From CAZEHS01 sp964424355 (GTDB lineage Bacteria; Bacillota; Clostridia; Peptostreptococcales; Acidaminobacteraceae), in the NCBI GenBank assembly GCA_964424355.1, contig CAYRIO010000016.1, positions 1-64,000 on the forward strand: a DNA stretch of 64,000 nucleotides, written 5' to 3'. Below are positions 35,608-44,963 of the stretch, in pieces. A program made the position numbers and the translations under genes. Positions within the stretch are counted from its first letter, which is position 1. Every line of letters starts with the position of its first letter. A model generated the notes under the pieces. It ran no database searches. It saw only the letters and a program-made list of their open reading frames with translations, and had not been told where the DNA came from.

Positions 35608-36238
35608 CAAAAAACAGATGGTTCAGCTCTACAATGCCGGTAGGCCACGGGCAGAAACCATTCGGAAATACAACCTGACAGGCTCAGCGTTCAAAAAATG
35701 GGTAAAACGGATCAATGCCACTGGCTCAACCAAGGAAAAGGACAACAGAACCCCTGAAGAAGCAGAACTGCTTCGCCTTCTAAAAGAGAACTACTAGCTC
35801 AAGATGGATAATGATATTTTAAAGTAAGCGGCGCTGATATTCGAACAAAGGTTGAAGTAATCCGGAAAAATGTTCACAAGTACCCGATATCAACGCTGTG
35901 AACATGCCTGAAGATAGCCCGCGGTACTTACTACTACAAAGAGTAAAGGAAGACTGGATGATTGGCAATAGCGGAAGCAATAGAAGCTGCCTATACAAAC
36001 AACCGGCGTGTTTACGGCAGCCGAAAAATCAAAGAGGTTCTTTCAAATGACGGACTCACAGTATCCAGGCGCCGCATTTGCCGCATTATGAGAAAGAAGA
36101 GCTTGGAGTCCGACCTATGCTAAAAGTCGATACCGCACGCATACGAAGAAGTCAAGCGAAGCACTCACTCCCAATGAACTGGATCGAAAGTTCAACAATC
36201 AGGAGCCGCATTCAGTCATCGCAAGGGATCTGACCTAC

Positions 36239-36679
36239 GTGTGTGTCAATTATGAATGGCACTACAGATGCATTTTGCTGGATCCATTTAACCGTGAAAT
36301 CATAGGATTCAGTGCAGGTGCCCCAAAGGACGCCCGATTGGTCTGCGATGCCTTCGCTGCAGTAAGCGACAGCCTTGAGGACATACAGATATTTCATACA
36401 GACCGCGGCTGTGGAATCAACAACTACATGATCGATGAGATGCTGGATACCTTTAAGATCAAGAGATCGTTGAGTTTGAAGGGGTGTCCCTATGACATTG
36501 CCGTGGCCGAGTCAACGTTCCGGATATTCAAATTAGAATTTGTCTATGGCCGAAATTTTGAGAATATCGGCCATTTGAGACGAGAGCTTAGCGACTACGT
36601 TCATTGGTTCAACACCTGCCGGATTCATAATGTACTTGGCTACATGAGTCCTGCCGATTTCAAAGCACTGACCTTATAA
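36239..36679 (+). pseudogene. IS3 orfB transposase, C-terminal remnant
   Basis: 146 readable residues of the IS3/IS150-type integrase core, including the second Asp region (IFHTDRG) and the Glu region (VAESTFRIFKLE), ending in the usual WFNTCRIHNVLGYMSP. Upstream orfB sequence (YGSRKIKEVL) lies in another frame with stops, so no functional transposase can be made. Confidence 0.8.
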
Positions 36680-36751
36680 AATTTGTCCGAAAATGTGGTG
36701 GATGTTGTTGAGTGACTATAGAGTAATGTCATTTGAAACGAAAGGAGCATT

Positions 36752-38734
36752 ATGTTGTACAAGAAGGGGAAATCCAAGGATGCAAGAAGACCATACGATA
36801 TCATAATATACCTTGTAGTAGTTGCCATATCGCTGATTATTAGATTGATAAATATAGATGTTCCTCTTTTGGAGAGTTCAGGTTTCAGACAGACTCAAAC
36901 TGCTTTCACAGTACAAACATTTATTTTTGAGGGTATTTCTTTATGGAACTATAGTACGCCTGTGTTGGGATACCCATATAAAGTCCCATTCGAATTTCCT
37001 GTATTCCAATTTACAGCCTATTTGCTTCATAGCTGGATTGGCGGAAACTTAGATTTAGCGTTAAGATTTACAAATATTGCATATTTTTATGTGTCGGCAT
37101 ATGTCTTATACTTGATATGTAAAAAAATAATTACTGATAAAACGGCGGTATTGTCTATTGTTGCTGTATATTTAATGAGCCCATATTCAATATTTTGGAG
37201 CAGGACCGCTATGATTGACTTCTGTTCGGTTGCTTTTGGCATGGCATACCTGCTTATGGTAATCGAGTGGATTTATAGCAGGAGTAACAAATTATATATT
37301 CTGACTCTTGCTATTGGCGCAGTAGCGTATCTATCTAAAGCTACAAGTATGTTGCCCATGGTCGTTTTTTTAGTGACATATATTTGGTTTTCAATATGTA
37401 AGTCTATTGGAATCAGTTTTAATAGTGGTCTTCAAGAATTTCAAAAACTTATTCAGCACATAAAACTGGAGTGGTCATTTTATTTGAAACTTGTGATATT
37501 ACTTATCGTGCCTATTTCAATTGGGTATATGTGGGTGGTGCATTCGGATGCTGTAAAGACTGTTTCTGGCCAAGAATGGTTAACATCTAGAGAGCTTAAG
37601 GATTGGAACTATGGGACAATTGCTCAGAAGCTTTCACCAACTAATTGGGGTGTGATTGGCGGTAGAATTGCAGTACATATACTTCCATGGACAAATGTCT
37701 TTTTTTTGATATCAATAATCTTCACTTCAAAATGGTTGAGACCGGTCGAACGAGAAATTTCTATTATCTCTGGTATTGCAGCCTTTTCAACTGTGCTCAT
37801 ATTTTTTAATTTGTACTATATTCATGAGTATTATATGATGGCCATAATTCCTTTTATATCCATTGTGGTCGGCGTCAACATAAAACACATATTTTCTTCA
37901 TTGTACAAAAAAAGGCATATATCGCTAATTGTATTTTTGGTTGTAATATCTGGGGTTTCCTATTTAAAAACGCCAGATTACTTTGATATTATAAAGGATA
38001 AATCGATATTATCTTATGAAAACAGTGCAATTGTTCAATTGGGCCAATATGTTAAAACGATTACAAAGTATAACGAAAATATTATTATTACAGACTACGA
38101 TTGGTCTTCGGAAATACTTTATTATTGTGAAAGAAAAGGATTAATGCTAAGATCTGACAAAGCAATTGATACTGCAGAAAAGAAGAATAACAATTTTAAA
38201 ATTATCATGACCAAATATCCCAATAATTACCCATTGTTGCTATCGTCGTTTCAAGACATAACATACATAAAAGACGTCAGCGGTTTTAGTGTATATGCAA
38301 TTAATGACGGTAGTGGGTTAAGTAATGAAATTGTGGAAGAGTTAAACAATGGAGTTATCGAGAATTCAACTATTCATTGTGATGTCTCTAATAAAGTAAA
38401 CGAGAATATTGACTGCATAATCGAAAAACCGGCTCCCGGTATAGCAGCAAGAATACAAGGGTGGGGGTTTATTGATGGTATTGTTTCGGATAATCAGCAA
38501 ATATTTATAAAACTGACAGATAGTAATAACAAGTCATGGTTGTATACCTCGACAAAAGTACTGCGAGAAGATGTTGGAAATTATTTTGACAATTCTAAAT
38601 ATAATAATGCGGGATTTGACTGTATATTGAGAGATGACAATATACCGAAAGGAAAATATACGTTCAAGATTCTGATTAGTGGTGAAGATCAATATTATGT
38701 TTCCGGTCATAAATTTGAAGTTAGTATTGAATAA
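36752..38734 (+). CDS. GT-C membrane glycosyltransferase (ArnT/PMT-like)
   Basis: 660 residues; AAAGGAG precedes the ATG. About ten transmembrane segments between residues 15 and 415, then a ~240-residue soluble domain. The first extracytoplasmic loop has LESSGFRQTQTA, the form seen in polysaccharide-locus relatives of dolichyl-phosphate-mannose/ArnT transferases. GT-C enzymes act on the outer face and take sugars from polyprenyl-phosphate carriers. It lies just upstream of genes that look like a polyprenyl-phosphate pentose pathway, which could make its donor. Very AT-rich. Confidence 0.78.
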   Translation: MLYKKGKSKDARRPYDIIIYLVVVAISLIIRLINIDVPLLESSGFRQTQTAFTVQTFIFEGISLWNYSTPVLGYPYKVPFEFPVFQFTAYLLHSWIGGNLDLALRFTNIAYFYVSAYVLYLICKKIITDKTAVLSIVAVYLMSPYSIFWSRTAMIDFCSVAFGMAYLLMVIEWIYSRSNKLYILTLAIGAVAYLSKATSMLPMVVFLVTYIWFSICKSIGISFNSGLQEFQKLIQHIKLEWSFYLKLVILLIVPISIGYMWVVHSDAVKTVSGQEWLTSRELKDWNYGTIAQKLSPTNWGVIGGRIAVHILPWTNVFFLISIIFTSKWLRPVEREISIISGIAAFSTVLIFFNLYYIHEYYMMAIIPFISIVVGVNIKHIFSSLYKKRHISLIVFLVVISGVSYLKTPDYFDIIKDKSILSYENSAIVQLGQYVKTITKYNENIIITDYDWSSEILYYCERKGLMLRSDKAIDTAEKKNNNFKIIMTKYPNNYPLLLSSFQDITYIKDVSGFSVYAINDGSGLSNEIVEELNNGVIENSTIHCDVSNKVNENIDCIIEKPAPGIAARIQGWGFIDGIVSDNQQIFIKLTDSNNKSWLYTSTKVLREDVGNYFDNSKYNNAGFDCILRDDNIPKGKYTFKILISGEDQYYVSGHKFEVSIE

Positions 38735-38987
38735 CAGGTGTGAATTAATATATACACCATATATATAGGAATAGTGGCAATTTCATAACTATGAAGTTTC
38801 ATTTTTAACCGTTCATCTGATGAATAGGCAATTAATGAACGACATTGCGATAAATAAACAATTTAATTTACGGCAATGCGTGAGCGTGAGTAGGTGAGGT
38901 TATTTCTGGTGCAGAAGTATCCTCAAAATCTCCCGTAGGGATGATAAAGTACAGTATCGCAATTTGTCGTGCGAGAAAGGGAATTAG

Positions 38988-39872
38988 ATGTTTAGATATG
39001 AGACTATCTTAAACTTAATCAGCAGCATATTTAAGTTGATGCGGCCCAAACAATGGATTAAAAATCTATTAGTTTTTGCGGCGGTGGTGTTTTCAAAAAA
39101 TATTTTTGAACTGTCTATTTTTGTTGAAACTACCGTGGGCTTTATTGCATTTTGCATGGCATCAAGTACAGTTTACATATTGAATGACGTCATTGATCGG
39201 GACAAGGATAGACATCACCCTAAAAAATGTAAGCGTCCAATCGCAAGCGGCGCTATTTCGATTTTTCAAGCGGCGGTTATCTGCGTGATGCTACTTTTGA
39301 CATCATTATTCTTATCTTTTCAACTGAGCCAAGATTTTATGATCGTTGTTGTTATTTATATGATCTATAATGTCTTATATTCATTTAAGCTGAAACACAT
39401 ACCGATTATAGACATCATGTCAATTTCATTTGGATTTGTGCTTAGAGCGTTAGCTGGTGCGATTTTGGTTAATGTTGGTATTTCGCCGTGGCTAATTGTG
39501 TGTACGACACTCCTGTCATTATTCCTTGCAATACATAAACGAAGAAGTGAGCTTGAATCAGTGCAGAACGGAAATGGTACCGGTCGGAAGGTGCTAGATT
39601 TTTACACACCAGAGATGCTCAGGGATATGTCCTCTGCAATTGATTCGGCCACAATCATGTCTTATTGTTTATATACATTCAATAGCGAAGCACCAATTGC
39701 CATGATGTGTACGATTCCGTTTGTCATTTATGGAATGTTCCGTTATCAATTGATAAATCATACAAAGGAACTTGCTGAAACTCCAGAACTTGCATTGATT
39801 CAAGATAAGCCACTATTGATAAATATGTTTCTTTGGATTGGCACATGTTTGTGGATTTTGTATTTTATGTGA
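38988..39872 (+). CDS. UbiA-family prenyltransferase (polyprenyl-phosphate phosphoribosyltransferase-like)
   Basis: 294 residues with about eight hydrophobic segments. It starts with the subgroup mark MRPKQWIKNLLVFA, and the first Asp-rich motif is NDVIDRDKDRHHPKKCKRPI. This resembles mycobacterial decaprenyl-phosphate phosphoribose synthase (Rv3806c), which joins PRPP to a polyprenyl phosphate, more than ubiquinone or menaquinone enzymes. Downstream epimerase, GtrA and HAD genes fit the same pathway. The 253 bases before it hold no gene or recognisable signal. Substrate is inferred. Confidence 0.8.
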   Translation: MFRYETILNLISSIFKLMRPKQWIKNLLVFAAVVFSKNIFELSIFVETTVGFIAFCMASSTVYILNDVIDRDKDRHHPKKCKRPIASGAISIFQAAVICVMLLLTSLFLSFQLSQDFMIVVVIYMIYNVLYSFKLKHIPIIDIMSISFGFVLRALAGAILVNVGISPWLIVCTTLLSLFLAIHKRRSELESVQNGNGTGRKVLDFYTPEMLRDMSSAIDSATIMSYCLYTFNSEAPIAMMCTIPFVIYGMFRYQLINHTKELAETPELALIQDKPLLINMFLWIGTCLWILYFM

Positions 39873-39890
39873 GTAAGGAGGATATTCCAG

Positions 39891-40832
39891 ATGAATCAAA
39901 TTGAAAAAATAATCGTAACAGGTGCAGCAGGATTACTTGGACAGAACACAATCTTGCTTTTGAAGGAGAAGGGCTATTCAAATATAGTTGCAATCGATAA
40001 ACACAAAGAGAATATAGAAATTCTGAGGCAACTCAACCCAGAACTTGATATCGTCTGCGAAGATCTTGCAGACGATGGAAGCTGGACAGAAACATTCAAG
40101 GATGGTTCGGTTCTCATTCAGTTACATGCACAAATTACAAGTCTCTATTCTGAAGAATTCATAAGAAACAATATAACCGCGACCAAAAGAGTATTAAAGG
40201 CGGCTAAAGATCACAACACTCCCTATATTGTGCATTGCAGCTCCTCGGTGGTGGTTTCAGTAGCCGATGACGACTACACTAACACAAAGAAAGCCCAGGA
40301 TAAACTTGTGGAAGAGAGCGGAATCGAGTATTGTTCTCTTCGTCCTGCGCTTATGTTTGGATGGTTTGATAAAAAGCATTTAGGATGGTTGTCTCGGTTT
40401 ATGAAAAAGACACCGGTTTTCCCAATACCGGGAGACGGCAAGTTTTTAAGACAACCCCTTTATGCTCGCGACATGGCACGCGTTATTGTGGCAGCAATGG
40501 AGCAACGACCGCACAATAAGTGCTATAATATCATTGGTCGAGAGGATATCACTTATATCGATATCATACGAGCCATCAAGCGAGTTAAAAAACTTCCCAC
40601 TATTGTACTGACAATACCATACGGTTTTTTTAAATTTTTGATGGACGCATATGCGTTTATATTTAAGAATCCCCCGTTCACTTCTGCTCAGTTAGAAGCC
40701 CTTACTGCTGGGGACTATTTTCAAACAGATCCCTGGTGGGAAATTTTCAATGTTCGCAGTACACCATTTGAGGAAGCTTTGCAGGAAACATTTGCAAATG
40801 GGAAATACTCTGATATCATATTAAAGCCTTAA
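39891..40832 (+). CDS. NAD-dependent epimerase/reductase family protein
   Basis: 313 residues; AGGAGG upstream. Rossmann motif TGAAGLLGQNT at residues ~10-20. The Tyr of the usual YxxxK is replaced by the DDDYTNTKKAQDK region, where Tyr and Lys are still four apart. In context it may reduce or epimerise a lipid-linked or nucleotide-linked sugar, as DprE2 (an SDR) does in the arabinose pathway. The substrate is not readable from sequence. Confidence 0.75.
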   Translation: MNQIEKIIVTGAAGLLGQNTILLLKEKGYSNIVAIDKHKENIEILRQLNPELDIVCEDLADDGSWTETFKDGSVLIQLHAQITSLYSEEFIRNNITATKRVLKAAKDHNTPYIVHCSSSVVVSVADDDYTNTKKAQDKLVEESGIEYCSLRPALMFGWFDKKHLGWLSRFMKKTPVFPIPGDGKFLRQPLYARDMARVIVAAMEQRPHNKCYNIIGREDITYIDIIRAIKRVKKLPTIVLTIPYGFFKFLMDAYAFIFKNPPFTSAQLEALTAGDYFQTDPWWEIFNVRSTPFEEALQETFANGKYSDIILKP

Positions 40833-40849
40833 TTGAGGAGAGCAAGTTA

Positions 40850-42154
40850 ATGTCAAAACGCGTTGCGGTAATTGGTGGGGGCCCCATGGGGCTTACATGT
40901 GCCTATGATTTGCTGAAAAGCGGTTATCAGGTCGATCTTTATGAAAAAGAAGCTATATTGGGTGGCATGTCTGCTCATTTTGATTTCTCTGGGATGGATA
41001 TTGAAAAGTACTATCATTTCGTTTGTGGACCGGATTACCCCATGTTTGATCTGATGAAAGAGTTGAACATATACGATAAGCTCAAATGGACAGATACCAA
41101 AATGGGCTATTATTATGAGGGCAAGCTTTATAAGTGGGGTGGCCCTTTTGAACTGTTGAAATTTCCCAAAGCGACTCTAAGCGAAAAAATCCGATATGGG
41201 CTTCACGTATTTTGCGCGAGCAAGTACAAGAAATGGGAAAAGCTCAACAAAACAACGGCATTGAATTGGATTAGAAAATGGGAAGGTGAGAACGGATATA
41301 ACAAATTTTGGGATAGTCTGTTCAATTTGAAATTCTATGAGAAAAAGGAATTGATTGCGGCACCGTGGCTATGGTCCAGGCTTGCTCGTGTCGCCAAGTC
41401 CCGGAAGAACATCTTTCAGGAGCGGATGGGATATGTGGAAGGTGGATCGAGAGTTGTACTAGAGGCTTTGGAGAAAAGCATCCGAGAAATGAAGGGTTCA
41501 ATTTATGCAAATTCACCAATAGAGAGCGTTGAAATTGCAAATGGCAAAGTGACGGGTATTGTAGTAGGAGGACAGCAAAAAAAATACGACACAGTAATTT
41601 CCACAATTCCAATCCAATACGTTAGTCGGATTGCCCCAAATTTGCCCCAAATGGATTTGGATAAACTCAGCAAGCTGGACAATGTGGGTGTTGTATGCGT
41701 TATTGCAAAACTGAAAAAGCAGCTCACTGAGAATTTTTGGTTGAATATTACGGATAAAGAGATGGATATACCGGGAATGATTGAAATAAGCAATTTGAAT
41801 ACAACGCTTGCGGATAATGTTGTTTATGTGCCCTTCTATTTGCACAGAGATAACCCTAAATTCAGCGAACCAGATGAATTTTTCATTAATCGTGTTAAAA
41901 AGTATTCTCAGAGGGTGAATCCAAATATTGGTGAAGAGAGTTTTATTGACATAAGGGTATTCAGATATGAATACGCACAGCCTGTGGCAACGGTGGAGTT
42001 CTTGAACAAACTGCCTTCAATAGAGTCAGCGGCACGAAAAGACTTTTATATTGCGGACACTGCATATTGCTATCCTGAAGATCGTTCGATCAACGAGAGT
42101 GTTAAAATTGCACGATTCATAGCTGATATGGTGGGGAAATCGGATGAGAGATAA
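40850..42154 (+). CDS. FAD-dependent oxidoreductase (amine oxidase / UDP-galactopyranose mutase-like fold)
   Basis: 434 residues. N-terminal dinucleotide-binding motif VAVIGGGPMGLTCAYDLLKSG, acidic end of strand 2 at DLYEKE, then GGMSAHFDFSG. The protein resembles the protoporphyrinogen-oxidase-like NAD(P)/FAD enzymes often found in glycan clusters next to UbiA and GtrA genes. It is not the VAO-type fold of DprE1. It may oxidise the C2 hydroxyl of a lipid-linked pentose or act on another lipid or sugar; this is inference. Its stop overlaps the next start by 11 bases. Confidence 0.75.
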   Translation: MSKRVAVIGGGPMGLTCAYDLLKSGYQVDLYEKEAILGGMSAHFDFSGMDIEKYYHFVCGPDYPMFDLMKELNIYDKLKWTDTKMGYYYEGKLYKWGGPFELLKFPKATLSEKIRYGLHVFCASKYKKWEKLNKTTALNWIRKWEGENGYNKFWDSLFNLKFYEKKELIAAPWLWSRLARVAKSRKNIFQERMGYVEGGSRVVLEALEKSIREMKGSIYANSPIESVEIANGKVTGIVVGGQQKKYDTVISTIPIQYVSRIAPNLPQMDLDKLSKLDNVGVVCVIAKLKKQLTENFWLNITDKEMDIPGMIEISNLNTTLADNVVYVPFYLHRDNPKFSEPDEFFINRVKKYSQRVNPNIGEESFIDIRVFRYEYAQPVATVEFLNKLPSIESAARKDFYIADTAYCYPEDRSINESVKIARFIADMVGKSDER

Positions 42155-42563
42155 GTTGAATGATTTCGTATCAATCGAATTTTTAAAGTTTTTATCAGTA
42201 AGTGTTTTCGCAGCTTTGGTCAATTTTTCAGCTCGAATTTTGGTGAATTTGTTTACAAGTTACTCAATTGCAATCATTATCGCATTCGGATTTGGTCTAA
42301 TTACAGCTTTTGCGTTAAATAAAAAATGGGTATTTCAGCAAAGCAGAAACGGGTTGAAAAGGGAATTCATCTTGTTTACAACTGTGAACCTGTTGGCACT
42401 ACCTCAAACGCTAGGCATTAGTCTGTTCCTATTATACTATGTATTTCCACATACAGAATATAACATTTACCCCAAAGAGGTAGCGCATATTGTTGGAATT
42501 GGATTCCCGGTGTTTACTAGCTTCTTGGGGCATAAGTATTTTTCGTTTAAAGCTAGAACCTAG
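42144..42563 (+). CDS. GtrA-family membrane protein
   Basis: 139 residues with four transmembrane segments; overlaps the FAD enzyme gene by 11 bases. Family marks: FLKFLSVSVFAALVNFSAR, ALNKKWVF and the terminal FLGHKYFSFK. GtrA proteins are linked to flipping or handling of polyprenyl-phosphate sugars; mycobacterial Rv3789 belongs here and works with decaprenyl-phosphoryl arabinose. That fits the neighbouring UbiA and HAD genes. Confidence 0.87.
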   Translation: MRDKLNDFVSIEFLKFLSVSVFAALVNFSARILVNLFTSYSIAIIIAFGFGLITAFALNKKWVFQQSRNGLKREFILFTTVNLLALPQTLGISLFLLYYVFPHTEYNIYPKEVAHIVGIGFPVFTSFLGHKYFSFKART

Positions 42564-42576
42564 AGAGGAAAACAAA

Positions 42577-43257
42577 ATGAATGAAGAAGGGCAACTTAAG
42601 GTTTTATATGAGAATAGATTCAGTTCTAACAAAGAATTAGCAATGAAAAATGCAATATGGAAGACGCTGTGTAAGCACTTTTTTCAGAAGCGTATCAGAG
42701 AAATTGATGTGGTTGCAGATGTTGCTTCGGGATATTGTGAGTTTATAAACAATATTAAGGCAAGTAAAAAGTATGCAATTGATTTGAACCCCGACGTAGT
42801 AAAATTCTCAAACCCTGATGTCACTGTAATAAATAGCAAGATAGAGGCGATTGATCTAGTATTAGAAAAGTGCTCAGTTGATGTTTTCTTTGTGAGTAAT
42901 TTTTTGGAACATCTTGAAAGCAAACAACAGATTATTGATTTGTTTAGTAAGCTCGAGGTTGTCTTAAAAAACAACGGGAAAATAATGATCCTACAGCCGA
43001 ATATAAAATACGTAAAAAAAGGCAAATATTGGGATTATTTCGATCACAAAATTCCCCTTACAGAGCAAGCGTTAATAGAATTGGCTGGGATGTTCAATTT
43101 TGATGTGATTGAGTGTATTCCAAAATTTTTACCATACACAACTAAAAATGCAATGCCGAAGCACCCTGCCATTATTTGGGCATATTTGAAGCTGATGCCG
43201 ATCAGTAACTATTTTTTTGGAGAGCAATCGTTTGTTGTTTTTCAAAAGAAGGCATGA
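42577..43257 (+). CDS. SAM-dependent methyltransferase
   Basis: 226 residues from ATG 42577, preceded by GAGAGG; an earlier in-frame codon would overlap gtrA and has no binding site. Class I methyltransferase: DVASGYCEFINNI corresponds to motif I, and VDVFFVSNFLEHLE is the usual acidic/hydrophobic motif before the catalytic region. Probably methylates a sugar or lipid of the glycan; target unknown. Confidence 0.75.
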   Translation: MNEEGQLKVLYENRFSSNKELAMKNAIWKTLCKHFFQKRIREIDVVADVASGYCEFINNIKASKKYAIDLNPDVVKFSNPDVTVINSKIEAIDLVLEKCSVDVFFVSNFLEHLESKQQIIDLFSKLEVVLKNNGKIMILQPNIKYVKKGKYWDYFDHKIPLTEQALIELAGMFNFDVIECIPKFLPYTTKNAMPKHPAIIWAYLKLMPISNYFFGEQSFVVFQKKA

Positions 43258-43258
43258 T

Positions 43259-43849
43259 ATGAGCAACTGTGAGAATGTATATAATGTATATGATTTTGAC
43301 GGTACGATTTACGATGGTGATTCAACGGCAGAGTTTTATCGTTATTGCATTAAGAGATATCCAGTGGCTCTGTTGGCTTTACCTAAAGCTATGTGGGCGT
43401 TTTTATCTTATATATTAAGACAATCTGACAAAACTCATTTTAAAGAACAGTTCTATGGATTTTTAAAATACTTGCCGGATGTTGATAGTATTGTGTCAGA
43501 ATTTTGGGTTGTGAATAAAGTAAAAATAAAAGAGTGGTATTTAGAGAAGCGACAGGCCAATGACATCATTATTTCAGCATCGCCAGACTTTTTACTAAAA
43601 CCAGTATGCATAGATATGAATGTTAATAATCTCATAGCCTCAAAGGTGGATCCTAAAACGGGTGCCACCGAAGGGCAAAATTGTTATGGGTACGAAAAGG
43701 TTCTTCGATTTGAGGAAAGTTTTTCGAACGGTGTAATTGAAGAATTCTATACGGATTCCTATTCCGATAGACCTCTTGCAGAACTTGCTCAAAGAAGTTT
43801 TCTTGTTAATGGAGACCGAATCAATCGATGGGTGTTAACGCCAGAATAA
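43259..43849 (+). CDS. HAD-family phosphatase
   Basis: 196 residues; the start codon lies one base after the methyltransferase stop. HAD motif I YDFDGTIYDGDST near residues 12-24 and motif III/IV DSYSDRPLAELA near 165-176. The HAD-IB subclass includes phosphoserine-phosphatase-like enzymes. In context it could remove the 5-phosphate from polyprenyl-phospho-phosphoribose, the step after the UbiA enzyme. The mycobacterial phosphatase assigned to that step is of another family (PAP2), so the role is inferred. Confidence 0.8.
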   Translation: MSNCENVYNVYDFDGTIYDGDSTAEFYRYCIKRYPVALLALPKAMWAFLSYILRQSDKTHFKEQFYGFLKYLPDVDSIVSEFWVVNKVKIKEWYLEKRQANDIIISASPDFLLKPVCIDMNVNNLIASKVDPKTGATEGQNCYGYEKVLRFEESFSNGVIEEFYTDSYSDRPLAELAQRSFLVNGDRINRWVLTPE

Positions 43850-43878
43850 GTGGGAATTAAAGAGGAGGCATTGAATAC

Positions 43879-44925
43879 ATGGCTAAATATTTTATTACTG
43901 GTGGCGCAGGTTTTCTGGGAATCAACCTCACACGGTATTTGCTGGAGAAAGGTCACACCGTCGTTTCATACGACTTCGCAGAAACATATGGCTATCCAGA
44001 AGAAGCCTTGGATACAGTTACCGTGATTAAGGAAGATATTCGACATCTTGAGATCATGACAGAGGCAATGGCGGGGAGCGATATTGTTGTTCATACGGCC
44101 GCTGCATTGCCGTTATATTCTAAAGAGGATATCTTTTCAACGGATATTGACGGAACAAGAAATGTCCTGGAAGCAGCGAAGCGAAATGGCATCAGACGCG
44201 TGATTCAGATTTCTTCAACTGCAGTCTATGGCATTCCTGACCACCATCCCTTGGTGGAGGACGATCAGCTGATTGGCGTAGGACCTTACGGCGAAGCAAA
44301 GATTGCTGCAGAGCAGGTTTGTTTTGAGTATCGTCAAAAGGGGTTGTGTGTACCGGTCATTAGGCCTAAATCATTTATCGGTCCAGAGCGATTGGGCGTG
44401 TTTGCCCTATTCTACGACTGGGCAAAGGATGGCAAGGGGTTCCCGATGATTGGTAGCGGAAAAAACAGATATCAGTTGTTAGATGTATATGATCTCTGCC
44501 AAGCGATATATCTCTGTGCAACCCTGGATGAGGCCGTTGTTAATGATACGTTCAACATTGGGGCTGAAAAATATACAACCATGCGAGAAGATTATCAGGC
44601 GGTATTGGATCAAGCGGGTTTTGGGAAAAAGATAATAGGTTTCCCCGCGGCTCCCATGATTTGGACACTCAGATTTCTTGAGATGCTCCACCTTTCTCCA
44701 TTGTATAAATGGGTATATGAAACCGCATCAAAGGATTCGTTTGTTTCAATAGAAAAGGCGAAGAAAATTATTGGTTACAGCCCGATTTATTCTAACAAAG
44801 ATGCATTGCTGCGGAATTATAAATGGTATCTTGAGAATCTGAACAACTTCGAAAACAGTGCTGGGGTATCTCATCGCGTGCCTTGGAAACAGGGGGTTTT
44901 GCGATTTGCAAAGGTGTTCTTCTAA
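43879..44925 (+). CDS. NAD-dependent epimerase/dehydratase
   Basis: 348 residues; AGGAGG upstream. Extended SDR with TGGAGFLGINL at residues 7-17, ISSTAVYG, and catalytic Tyr/Lys in GPYGEAKIAAE. The segment around VSIEKAKKIIGYSPIYS is the usual C-terminal substrate-binding part of sugar epimerases. It could supply or modify a nucleotide or lipid-linked sugar. Third SDR gene of this block. Confidence 0.8.
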   Translation: MAKYFITGGAGFLGINLTRYLLEKGHTVVSYDFAETYGYPEEALDTVTVIKEDIRHLEIMTEAMAGSDIVVHTAAALPLYSKEDIFSTDIDGTRNVLEAAKRNGIRRVIQISSTAVYGIPDHHPLVEDDQLIGVGPYGEAKIAAEQVCFEYRQKGLCVPVIRPKSFIGPERLGVFALFYDWAKDGKGFPMIGSGKNRYQLLDVYDLCQAIYLCATLDEAVVNDTFNIGAEKYTTMREDYQAVLDQAGFGKKIIGFPAAPMIWTLRFLEMLHLSPLYKWVYETASKDSFVSIEKAKKIIGYSPIYSNKDALLRNYKWYLENLNNFENSAGVSHRVPWKQGVLRFAKVFF

Positions 44926-44963
44926 GCGCATCAGGTGTTAACAAATTCGTTGAGGTAGAAGTA

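Larger units (their letters stand above)
32997..36679 (+). mobile_element. Dead IS3-family element, split by an IS21-type insertion
   Basis: orfA begins at 32997 (MSVRQVSKTYSDEF) after AAAGGAG, is cut at 33037 by the IS21-type element, and resumes at 35601 in the matching frame (EFKKQMVQLYNAG). Removing the insert and one copy of the 7-base duplication restores SDEFKKQMVQLY. The left piece therefore belongs to the right piece. orfA then has in-frame stops at about 35796 (KENY-stop-LKMDNDILK-stop-AALIFEQR). orfB survives only as frameshifted pieces, the last at 36239-36679. Terminal inverted repeats of the IS3 element could not be located with confidence, so the limits given are those of its coding remnants. 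Confidence 0.8.
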
